From the NCBI GenBank assembly GCA_023362775.1, contig JALMGJ010000006.1, positions 11,612,501-11,676,500 of the forward strand: 64,000 nucleotides of DNA. Reading direction: 5' to 3'. The stretch's first letter is position 1. Each line of letters begins with the position of its first letter. A program made the position numbers and the translations under genes. A model generated the notes under the pieces. It was not told the DNA's origin. It did not search any database and saw only the letters and a list, made by a program, of their open reading frames with translations. The stretch is from Charina bottae. Taxonomy: Eukaryota; Chordata; Lepidosauria; Squamata; Charinaidae. Positions 43,738-52,866 of this stretch are shown here, piece by piece.

Positions 43738-43738
<1 letters not shown>

Positions 43739-43812
43739 TTTGAAAACACTTGGAAATTTTTGATAAGCATGATTATTTCTATACTGTAATTACCAAGGCT
43801 GAAGGTTAATGC

Positions 43813-44082
43813 TGTAATGGAATGTGAGAATGACCTTGGAAGACAGGGGGAAGAGATGCTGCCTAGGAAAGGATCAGATTAAAGGGGAAGGAGCCCACAA
43901 CTGAGTAACGGGCAGAGAAAGAAACATAGAAAGGATCCACCCTAATAAAAAGAGATGGCAAAAAGAGACGGCGGGAGATTTGTACTTTCAGAATTGCAAG
44001 ATTCTGTTAAAGTAGCCTTACAATAAAGTAGAATTAGTTCATCTTGTCATGTTTCCTGTCTGGCCTACTTGGGAGGTTGACA
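43813..44082 (+). mobile_element. solo LTR-like unit
   Basis: It runs TGTAATGGAATGTGAGAATG ... TTGCAAGATTCTGTTAAAGT ... CAATAAAGTAGAATTAG ... CTACTTGGGAGGTTGACA, with TG...CA ends and AATAAA followed by a U5-like end. The length is 270 bp. The flanks AATGC and GTTGC match at 3 of 5. It provides the best view of the complete unit found in the palindromes. Confidence 0.62.
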
Positions 44083-44087
44083 GTTGC

Positions 44088-44437
44088 TCATGGATTATGC
44101 TTGCACTTGTTGAGAGCAACATTCATCCACAGAATTCAAGGAGTCATCTCTTATTACCATCATTTGATTTTGACAGTTGTCATATCAAAAACAAACATGG
44201 AGTGGTTCATTCCCAAAGACTGGTGACCTCTGTTACACCAAAGGTCTTTGAGCCAAGCTCCAAGTCAGCCATTTCTCTGTGACCTTTAATTACTTCATAA
44301 CAGTTCTGCAAGCTGTAGAAATATTTTTGCTGGGCATGTTGTGGTCTCAGTTGGTGACCCCACAGATGGGTGAAAGTCTATGAGAATCCACCTAAATATA
44401 AAGACTGATTAATGTAGTTAGGAGTTATATACGGTTT
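44088..44437. other. unique DNA
   Basis: Two overlapping short frames (44044-44282) start inside the LTR-like unit and are not supported. Confidence 0.4.
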
Positions 44438-44556
44438 TTTAGTGTATTTTAATTTGTATTTATTTTTAGTTTTATTGTAAACTGCCCAGAGTCGCTTTGT
44501 GCAAGATGGGCGGTGACGAAATTTGAAATAAATAAATATAAATAAATAAATAAATG
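44438..44556 (+). mobile_element. L3-like LINE 3' tail
   Basis: TTGTAAACTGCCCAGAGTCG then GATGGGCGGTGACGAAATTT and an AATAAATATAAATAAATAAA tail. Confidence 0.82.
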
Positions 44557-44956
44557 CGACTCAGAATCCTTTTATTTGTGACAATGTATTCAAATACCTT
44601 CTTGTCATAGTTCAGTGTAATAGTTCATAGAAAGGGGCACAATGTCCTTCAGAATACTAACAGTTTGAATCATGCAACACCGAAGTTGGTATTTTCCGTC
44701 ATAAGTTAGATAAATAAAAGCTTGGTTTACAAAGACTAAATGGATAGTCTTGAAATTAGAATGGATTGTGCAAGCTTGGGTTGCATATAAGGAGAGGGAT
44801 ACCATTTTAAAATACCTACTCACGTTAAACGTATCCTATTTTTGGTTAAAAATATCTAGCAGGATTTTTAAATCCATGTTAAAACTAATTTGTTGTCCTG
44901 CTGGATTTCTATTTACAAAGAGTTTTAATCACAGGGAAGCAATCAATAATAATAAG
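44557..44956. other. unique DNA
   Basis: Nothing was recognised. Confidence 0.4.
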
Positions 44957-45012
44957 AGTCCCTCCTGTGGGGGGAGATGGGCGGTGATATAAATTTTATA
45001 AGTAAATAAATA
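44957..45012 (+). mobile_element. L3-like LINE 3' tail, short
   Basis: AGAGTCCCTCCTGTGGGGGG then AGATGGGCGGTGATATAAAT and AAATAAATAA. Only the last ~55 bp of the LINE were copied. Confidence 0.78.
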
Positions 45013-45636
45013 ATGTTCTGGCCTACCTTTTATCTGTGATGGTTAGTCCATTGGAAGGCCTAATACTCATATGAGTCTGCTATGTGCCACTTTGGACTAT
45101 AGGTGAGGACTTATAATCCAATGGCAATGCAGAAAAAGAAATTCATACATAGGTCAGAAGGCCAGTATGGACACTTCTCTAAGTCATGCTAGATTTATAG
45201 GTGGGGAGAATAAATCAACCTTTAATCAGACCTGGGTCCAGACTATCTCTGCTGCTCCATCCTGTAAGAACAATATCCTTATTCCCATGTCTCTTATCAC
45301 AAAAGTGGTGTCATTCAGCCCACAGGTTTCCTAGCTTGGAGCTGTCCATGGTCTTTCTCCCCGCCTGAATTTTTGCTCAACCTTTCATGGAATCTCCTTT
45401 GGATCAAATGTGGAATAGCTCTTCCATTAGCAGTAGGCTAAGCATTCCCCAGACACAGTAGCCAACTGTTTTCTCATTTTTATATGGTACTATTTAGTCT
45501 TGTGCTTCAACGGGTGGCACCACCTGGTTGATCTTGTCTGAATCAGGTCTCCCATACTTGGATGTGAGCTCTATCACAGAATGATACAGCTGTAGGCTAC
45601 ACTAGGACATTAAAAAACAACCCTAACCCTTTCAAA
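45013..45636. other. unique DNA
   Basis: No repeat family or gene was recognised before the L1 remnant. Confidence 0.4.
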
Positions 45637-46392
45637 AACATATTTTCCTATTGTTCCATTTGTATATTATAACCAAAGCTTTTAGCCACTTTATCATACA
45701 TTCTTTGACCTGTTCTTCTTCAACAAAATGTCAATAAAAGTTGATACATTTTAGCAGTTACAGTACATGTTCATCATTTCTACACAATTCCATTTCAAAT
45801 TCTGTCTTACATTGTTCAATACCATAAATTATTTTATCTACTTTAAATCTTTCTGATAACTGTAAGTAAGAAAACCATTGACAATTATGTCCCTCTGCCA
45901 TAAGTTGTTCTCTTGATTTTATTTTATATTCCCCTTGGTAAAATTCTAGCATCTCACAATATGTTAAAATTTTATCTTTGCCTATTATTTCTCGTCTATA
46001 AAATGCTTCTTGAGCCGAGAGCCATAAAGGTGTTTTTGGGCAACAGCCTGGGTTTGTATCTATTCTATATTCTCAATATGGCACGTCTAACATAATGATT
46101 TTTGAAATCTATATTAACCTTGACTTTATTGTACCACAAGTATCCATGCCACCCAAATCTCCCATTCTTTCTTCCAAACCAAACAACAAGCTGGAAAATA
46201 CAATTACAGATCAGGTAAACCCAATCCTCCTCTTTCCTCTGCATCTTATAACACCTTATATTCAACTCGTGGCTTTTTCCCTTGCTATACAAACTTAGAT
46301 ATATCTTTTTGCCATTGTTTAAATGGTACATCAGTTGTCAAAACAGGTACTGTCTGAAACAAGAAACATCATTCTAGGCAAAACATTCATGG
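45637..46392 (-). pseudogene. L1 ORF2 C-terminal region, inverted part
   Basis: The minus strand encodes a reptile-type L1 C-terminus: MNVLPRMMFL near 46390, PFKQWQKDIS, FGWHGYLWYNKVKVNIDFKN (46080-46140 region), SREQLMAEGHN and ECMIKWLKAL near 45660. Frameshifts and stops split it. There is no RT core. It abuts an L1 3' end in the opposite orientation. Confidence 0.72.
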
Positions 46393-46575
46393 TTTGTTTG
46401 TACTTGTGATGAAGATCAGAAGTCACTTCTTTAAATATTTTTTCTCTTTTTCTTATTTTTTCCTCTCTCTCCTTTTTTTCCTTTTGAACTTTCTATTCTC
46501 TTTCTCTTTTCTTAGTTTCTATTGTCTTTTATTGTCTTTTTTAAAATTTTCATTAAAAATATTTTTTTAAAAAAG
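46393..46575 (+). mobile_element. L1 3' untranslated end and A-rich tail
   Basis: AGAAGTCACTTCTTTAAATA is followed by a pyrimidine-rich tract and AAATTTTCATTAAAAATATT with a terminal A run, resembling the 3' UTR of reptile L1. Its plus orientation against the minus-strand coding part at 45637-46392 indicates a 5'-inverted insertion. Confidence 0.62.
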
Positions 46576-47266
46576 GAAATCAGAGATTTGTAGTCTAGAT
46601 TAAGGAGGAGAAAGCAATGGAAATTCACTTCCATATTTATTTCTGCCAAGAAAACTACATAAACATGGACTACAGGATGACATGTCCATGCGGCCATCAT
46701 AAAATGAGCTCAATTTGAATGAGATTTATTATGTGCTCATCAAGAAAATGTATGTCATCACAGCAATGCATGTCATTTGGGTGAAGACATCGTTCTGCAA
46801 AGGGGGCAAATCATGTCATGTGATCAATTTACATCATTTGCTTAACAGAAACGGCATTTGCATGACATCAGGCAAATGACACAAATTATACCATTTATGT
46901 CATTTGCATAATTATCATTACGTAAATGGCATGAGTCACCATGGAAACTGAGTCCACTGCATGCAGAGTCCACTGTACAGAGACCCAGCTTTTGCAGTAA
47001 AGAGGGTTTATTTAAAAATAAATAAATAAAATAAACAAATGCTTTTAGCATTTCTTTTGCGTAATTTTATAAATAGACTGTGCCCAGTTTTATGAATCTT
47101 AGCTGACCAATCACGTTAGTTTGGTCAATGGATCAATTTTACTTTGCAGCCAATTTCAATTTTTTTAAAAAATCATTTCTTAAAAAATAATACCTTCATG
47201 CTATGACAGGAAACACATTTTGTTCTGAGAATGGTAAATGTTTCTTAAAAAGGCGCCAGGCATTTG
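46576..47266. other. unique DNA with a TGCAT-word cluster
   Basis: 46690-46935 is dense in ATGTCAT, CATTTGCAT and GCATGACATCA words; see findings. An (AAATAAAT) tract lies near 47017-47036. Confidence 0.5.
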
Positions 47267-47887
47267 CAAAATACTGATTGTTTTTTAATAAGAATTTTAT
47301 TAAGTTTCAAGCAAAGATAAAAGCTACAGTAAAACAAAAAACTACAAAGAAAAAAAGAGAAAAAACTAAAAAAGTATGAAAACACAAGAGAATTTTTTTT
47401 TAAGATTACAAAAAGAGGTGACTTCCGGCTTTTAACAGCAAGGATATACAAAAATTTTCCACAATCAATCCCTTACTCTATATTAAACCAAAATCACATT
47501 ATTTCTATAAATCATTCCACTGGCATATTATAAAAATCACTACATACAGTTGCTCCCTCCCCTTATATTAAACGAAGAAAAAAATATATAAACCTCCTAA
47601 TCAACTTCCCCAACCCAAAGATAACATTTATTTAATTATTTCCTTCCTACTACTATTCTATACATTCCTGTCTACTATAATAAAGATCAAACTAAAAAAC
47701 ATATAAATTGTCTGCCATTGTACTTGATAATACAACAGTTTTAATAATCTTAATCATATTAAACCCAAAACCAAACATTTATTTTTTATTATACCTTAAT
47801 AATCTTAATCCAAATCCTTAAAGATAAATGAAATCAGCCAAACCCTAAAAGCAATCCAGATAAATATTCTTAAACCCTTATCCCACT

Positions 47888-48534
47888 TCAATATAAACCA
47901 TATCCCCACAATGCGCACAGAGCTTTTTTTAAAAAAAAATCGAACAGCCCAACTGCCCCCCTCAAAAACTCTGACTTCTCTTCAGGAGACCTCCCATACA
48001 CAATAACCCCTTCTTTTCCATAGTGTTCCATCAGAAGATCATTTTCACTTATGGCTTGCAACTCGATCTCTACCTTTAATTTCTTCAACTCGACTATCCA
48101 ATCTTCATCCAGCATTTCAACAGAAGTCCCGATCTCACTCTTAGAAGAGACATTTCTGTCGCTGTTAAATTCCTCAGTTCCATCCACGACATCCCAAACC
48201 AGATGACACATTTTAGACCTTCTAAAATTTTAGACCATTTTATCTTCCACAATGTCCTGAATGCCTTGCATAAAAACTTGGTAGGAATCAGAAAGAATCT
48301 GTTTAAAATCTTGGTGGAAGTCAGAGAAAGTCTGTTTAAAATCCTCCATGTCTCAAGCAGTAGATTATAGCGCCCCCTAGGAGCATAACCAGCGAAAGTC
48401 GAAGATATGAAGGAATTCCAAAATGTGTTTACATAAGTGAAAGTGAGATATGCAGACAGTTCCCCAGGGAAAGTAGAAGCAGAAAACTGAAAGTTCAAAA
48501 CAGCCGATTCAACGTGTAGGACATAGCTTTCCAA
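47888..48534 (-). pseudogene. ORF1-like remnant of the non-autonomous element
   Basis: On the minus strand, two short frames (48094-48534 and 47888-48211) hold acidic, helix-prone text. One reads EDFKQTFSDFHQDFKQILSD then QGIQDIVEDKMV (about 48230-48350). Another has ELKKLKVEIELQAISENDLL. The heptad-like spacing resembles the coiled-coil part of L1 ORF1, but no RRM or CTD is recognisable. It may be a decayed ORF1 or lineage-specific sequence. Confidence 0.4.
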
Positions 48535-48781
48535 ACTCTGTGCCGTGATACTTTAGTGTGTCGCAACACACAGTTTAGTGTGTCGCGAAGCGGGGACAGG
48601 GGCATGCATGGCAGCGGACGCACGCGGTGGCGGTGTGCATGGCAGCGGTGGCAGCGACAGCAGCAGCGCGCCATCAGCGCTTCCACGTTTTAGCGAGGCT
48701 GCCGCCACTGCTGCCACTGCCGTTCACGCCACTGCCGCGTGCCGCCGTGTGCCGCCAACGGCGGCAGTTTGGAAAGCACTG
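48522..48781. mobile_element. GC-rich hAT-type MITE with perfect 8-bp duplication
   Basis: The ends CATAGCTTTCCAAACTCTG and CAGTTTGGAAAGCACTG are flanked by GTGTAGGA (48514-48521 and 48782-48789). The interior is extremely CpG-rich (GGACGCACGCGGTGGCGGTG) in AT-rich surroundings and contains GCGCGCCATCAGCGCTTCC, a block also present at 54.1 kb (and with one change at 55.9 kb). It is nested in the L1-like element. Confidence 0.88.
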
Positions 48782-49344
48782 GTGTAGGAAAATGCTAATA
48801 TCTTCAAATTTAGCATAAAAATAATAACAGGGAGACAATTATTTACTCTCAATACTCCTTAATATTTGGATGGAAAACAAAGTCCAAAACTTTAAAAGAA
48901 TTTTAAAATAAAAAATGATCCCAAAAATAACGATAAGCACCAAGAGAGCCCTCTTCTCCTTGCTGTAGAAAGCCTCTCTTAGGGTACGCGTACTTAAAAG
49001 AAATATAAATTGGGTGATTTAGAAATGGGGTGGCTGGTCTTAGTGTCCCTTTAAGGCTACAGCACGGCTTGGAAAATGGTGATGTCCCAGCCTCCTGGCT
49101 AGCTCTTACTAGTTGAGCGTGAATACTGTTTGCGATCTTCTGGCTGCAAGCAGCCATCCGGACGACAGATGGGGTGATTCCAGGTGTTTTTCTTTTTCTG
49201 GAAAAACACTCTTGGGCTTCAGGAACAACCTGTCTGAGCCCGAAAAAACTGCCACATTGTCAGTTCTGCTCACTGAGCCCACGGGCACAGCTGTTCAGTC
49301 CACCATGTTCCCACCGGAAGTCCCCAAAATACTGATTGTATAAA

Positions 49345-51719
49345 GCTTAGTATTCTTTGACACCCCTCGCTGGATCGTCACCTTGTTGTGGTGAGTGGGA
49401 TTGTGTGTTCCCAATGAACCCTGTAAGCGAAGCCGTCGGGAGTCATGTACTCCTGGTAGGGTCACCCATGGCGGTAAGGTCCAGGAGGAGGAACCAGACA
49501 AAGAACGATCCAAGAAAGTCCTCAACGGCAGAACAGGTGGAAGATAATAAGGTGTATTGTTACAACGGCTGCGAAGGCAGATGAAGGCTGCAGCAGACAA
49601 AAGGTCACCAATCGTCATGGTACCCATGCCATTGGATTAGAGCCTTTTTCTGTGAAGGTTGTGTGCTGATCGTTGTGCACCGATCTCCACACATAAAACA
49701 AATTCACGCACAGGCGTCTTCCAACCACACCAAACCCAAAACAACCAAAAGTCCCATAGCGATTGACGAATGGCAACGGGGGCAGGACTGTGAAATCCAG
49801 AAGCTCCTAGTCATGGACCAGCACATGGGCGGTGGATACAGATTCAGTCGTCCTGACTCAAGGTTCGAGGCAGTTGAGTATTTCGGCAGCTGTATCCACG
49901 ACTGAGCAGCCCTATTTAGGATCCACTCTGGTCACCCCATATGGGGAGGGGGCTAGAAAAGGTGCCCTAAACATAGTCTGCCTCATTTTCTCCCTGACTG
50001 GACTACCGCGACCAGTGGGGTCACCATCTAGCGGTCGTAAAAGACTCATGAATTTTGGAACATGGAATATACGGACACTGCAAGACAACATGGATAGTGA
50101 ACGACCTGAACGTAGGACTGCCATTATTGCAAGGGAGCTGAGACGTTTTAATATTGATATAGCAGCACTCCAAGAAACTCGAAGAGCAGGAGAAGGACAG
50201 TTGAAGGAAGAAAAAGGAGGTTATACCTTCTTTTGGAAAGGACTGCCTGAACAAGAACGACGAATACATGGGGTAGGCTTTGCTATCAAAAACGACCTTG
50301 TGAAGCTCTTGTCAGAAGTTCCCACTGGGATTAACAAACAACTCTCAATTCTCCGAATAAAACTCGCCAAAAACCAACAGGCAACTATCCTAAGTGTTTA
50401 CGCACCAACACTAGATGCAGATGAGGATATCAAGGAAAATTTTTATACCCAGCTGGACACCATCTTATCAGAGATACCAAAGGAGGATAAAATTATCCTC
50501 CTGGGCGATTTCAATGCAAGAGTTGGGCGTGACTTTGATTTGTGGCCGGGGATCATTGGGAAAGAAGGAGTTGACAATAGCAACATGAATGGAATCTTAC
50601 TTCTGACTAAATGTGCAGAGCATAACCTTGTCATTACTAACACACTCTTTCGCCAGAAAAATAAATTTAAAACATCATGGAAGTACCCACGGTCGAAGCA
50701 CTGGCATCTTTTAGATTATGTAATTGTCCGTGCTAGAGATCGCTGTGATGTACTTCTCACCAGAGCCATGACGAGCGCCGATGACTGCTGGACAGACCAT
50801 CGATTAATTCGATCCACAATGGCCATAAAGATTGTCCCTCATCGTAGGCTCCAAGGAAGAAAACCAAGGCGTAAAATGAATACACTGGCCCTTCAAGATT
50901 CTACTAAACAAGCTTGCTTTCAATCAACTCTCAAGGAACATCTGCCTATGGAACGTCCTGAAAATGTTGAGGAACACTGGATTAAATTGAAGACTTCTAT
51001 TATTTCAGCCTGTGAACAAACTATCGGATACCAAACTAAGAGACATCAGGACTGGCTTGATGAGAACGATAGTGAGATTGAACATATTATTGACAAGAAA
51101 AGGAAAGCCTTCCGGATATGGCAAAAAGATATTAACTGTGCCGTTAAGAAAAAAATCTACGCCAGTGCAAAGGCAGAAGTCCAAAGAAGAACTAGAGAAC
51201 TTAAGAACATATGGTGGATAAAAAAAGCCCAAGAAACCCAACATTTTGCAGATGCTCATGATGCACGGGGCTTTTTTAATGCCATAAAGGCCATCTATGG
51301 ACCAACAAACTATGGTACAAATCCCTTAAGCTCAATAGATGGTGCTAAACTTCTAAAGGACAAAGAGTCTATTGCACTGCGCTGGAAAGAGCATTACTAC
51401 AATCTCCTTAATCGTCACTCTACTGTGGCTGATGAAGTCTTCTTGCAAATCCCACAAAAACAAATAAGAGATGAGCTTGCAGTACCCCCTAGTTTGGAGG
51501 AAGTCAGTAAAGCCACTAAACAAATGAAAAATAACAAAGCTAGTGGACCTGATGGGATTCCTGCTGAAGTCTTAAAAGAAGGCGGGCCTGAACTTACACA
51601 ACAACTTCATAAGCTCATCGAAAAAATCTGGATGAGGGAGGAGATTCCAGCAGACTTTAGGGATGCCATAATTATCACTCTCTTTAAAAAGGGTGATAGA
51701 ACAGACTGTGGAAGTCAAA
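49345..51719 (+). mobile_element. APE-type LINE (RTE-related leader), 5'-complete and 3'-truncated
   Basis: It opens with a leader containing GGATCGTCACCTTGTTGTGG, CCAATGAACCC and GGTCACCCATGGCGGTAAGG, which correspond in order to the leader of the Bov-B at 62.3 kb. A long ORF with endonuclease and the start of RT follows. At about 51719 the family sequence ends before the RT palm motifs. A 3'-truncated copy is unusual for target-primed insertion. Confidence 0.72.
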
Positions 51720-51832
51720 GATTGGGTATCCCTGCTATAAACAATGCAAGAGCCCCAGACACTACCCATAAGAATTACAAGCAAAAGTGTATTCCCTTTG
51801 AAAGAAAAATTATCTGTTGTCAAATTGAATGA
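49832..51832 (+). CDS. LINE ORF: apurinic-like endonuclease plus RT N-terminus, 666 codons
   Basis: An uninterrupted 666-codon frame. The endonuclease spans about residues 70-330: FGTWNIRTLQD, ALQETRRAGEG (catalytic Glu), LLGDFNARVGRDFDLWPG (Asp/Asn), HWHLLDYVIV and CWTDHRLIRS (catalytic Asp-His). An alpha-helical linker leads to the RT entry segment TKQMKNNKASGPDGIPAEVL and LFKKGDRTDCG. The family should continue with NYRGI-type RT motifs, but residues after about 629 (SQRLGIPAINN...) are unrelated, so no polymerase is encoded. The first ~70 residues before MNFGTWN are probably leader, and the natural start may be nearer 50048. The frame is intact but functionally incomplete. Confidence 0.78.
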   Translation: MDTDSVVLTQGSRQLSISAAVSTTEQPYLGSTLVTPYGEGARKGALNIVCLIFSLTGLPRPVGSPSSGRKRLMNFGTWNIRTLQDNMDSERPERRTAIIARELRRFNIDIAALQETRRAGEGQLKEEKGGYTFFWKGLPEQERRIHGVGFAIKNDLVKLLSEVPTGINKQLSILRIKLAKNQQATILSVYAPTLDADEDIKENFYTQLDTILSEIPKEDKIILLGDFNARVGRDFDLWPGIIGKEGVDNSNMNGILLLTKCAEHNLVITNTLFRQKNKFKTSWKYPRSKHWHLLDYVIVRARDRCDVLLTRAMTSADDCWTDHRLIRSTMAIKIVPHRRLQGRKPRRKMNTLALQDSTKQACFQSTLKEHLPMERPENVEEHWIKLKTSIISACEQTIGYQTKRHQDWLDENDSEIEHIIDKKRKAFRIWQKDINCAVKKKIYASAKAEVQRRTRELKNIWWIKKAQETQHFADAHDARGFFNAIKAIYGPTNYGTNPLSSIDGAKLLKDKESIALRWKEHYYNLLNRHSTVADEVFLQIPQKQIRDELAVPPSLEEVSKATKQMKNNKASGPDGIPAEVLKEGGPELTQQLHKLIEKIWMREEIPADFRDAIIITLFKKGDRTDCGSQRLGIPAINNARAPDTTHKNYKQKCIPFERKIICCQIE

Positions 51833-52394
51833 GAGCTTGTAGGGGGGAAAATGGAGGACTTTTTTCTTTTCTTGCTCTGCAGTCTACACTCATAGATCAA
51901 ATGTTGATCCCATAAAGAAGGAAGGCAAAGTGAGTACACCAGAGATAACAGACATCTCCTAACAGTTACAGTATGTTCTTGCTCCAAGGAAGGAGACAGC
52001 TACTAATTTCACCAACCACAATTTCTCCAGAGTACACCCATATGATTTTCAATAGGCATGGATGAGCATTTCCTTTGAGTCATGGTCTTGAGAAGAAGTT
52101 AGAAGCCACCCTCTGGAAATGCCACGTAGCCCTGGGAAAAGACGCACCGGCTTTGAAGAAATGTAGACAGGTGCTTATGTCTGGGTGGGGTTTTGATGCT
52201 CCAAAACACCTTTTTGGAATCAAGTCTGAAGCTCTCAGCTCTGCATTTGTGATACTGAAATGTGCAAATGTCTTCATGAACTGGACAAAACCCCTTTTCT
52301 AAACAAGAGTGAAATAGGATTGTTTTATATACACTTTCAACAGGTAGGAGTGTTTTAAGTCTAGATGGAGACTGTCTTCTGGATTGTGAAAGGG
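51720..52394. other. unique DNA after the LINE breakpoint
   Basis: Short frames at 52075-52302 on the plus strand and 52099-52398 on the minus strand share no family motif. No LINE 3' tail is present. Confidence 0.45.
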
Positions 52395-52866
52395 TCATTC
52401 ATTCATTCATTCATTCATTCATTCTATATCCTGCCTTTCATTCAGGAGCTCAAGGCAGTGTAACTAGTAGTTCCTCCTCGTAGTCTTGTGCAGTGAGTTG
52501 GGCTCAGAGAGAGGGAGTGGCCCAGACTCACCCAGTGAGCTTCTGTGGCTGAGGGGAGACTAGAACCTGGATCGCCCACTCTGAGTCCAACCCCTTCACC
52601 ATGACCCCACCCTGCCTGCTGGGCTAAGAAAGAGGAACTGGCCCAAAGTCACCAATGGACGTTCTATGGCTGAAGTAGGGAGTAGAACCCGGATCCCCCA
52701 ATCCTAATCCAACACTTTGACCATTATAACACAGTGGTACTTAGGCTGAGAGAGTGTGAGCGGTCCAAAGTCACCAGCTGAGTTTCTGTGGCTGAGAGGG
52801 GAGTAGAACTGGTTCCCCCCAGTGCCAGTCCAACTTCTTTACCACTATATCACACTGGCTCCTAAC
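52395..52866 (-). mobile_element. trimeric tRNA-derived SINE with (ATTC)n tail
   Basis: On the minus strand three successive units begin GGAGCCAGTGTGATATAGTG (52862 downward), CCACTGTGTTATAATGGTCA (52738 downward) and GGTGGGGTCATGGTGAAGG (about 52611 downward). Each has a B-box-like GGTTCTACTCCC or variant, and each has a TGGGCCA-type middle. Only the last unit has the 3' end (CTGCCTTGAGCTCCTGAATG) and the GAATGAATG tail (plus strand ATTC at 52395-52424). Confidence 0.8.

Larger units (their letters stand above)
47282..49324 (-). mobile_element. full-length L1-like non-autonomous retroelement with 15-bp duplication
   Basis: The flanks repeat CAAAATACTGATTGT exactly (47267-47281 and 49325-49339). 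The left end is T-rich on the plus strand, i.e. a minus-strand 3' end TTAATAAAATTCTTATTAAAAAA. The right end is a GC-richer leader beginning GGGGACTTCCGGTGGGAACA on the minus strand. Long target duplication, A tail and 5' completeness fit L1-machinery mobilisation. Without the nested hAT (48522-48781 plus one duplication) it is about 1.77 kb, too short for a full L1, and I see no RT. Confidence 0.78.

Noticed and set aside
48578..48818. Ala/Gly-rich frames, also at 53974-54255, 13843-14353 and 55872-56063
   Set aside because: They arise from the CpG-dense non-coding interior of the hAT MITEs (and adjoining PLE repeats at 14 kb).
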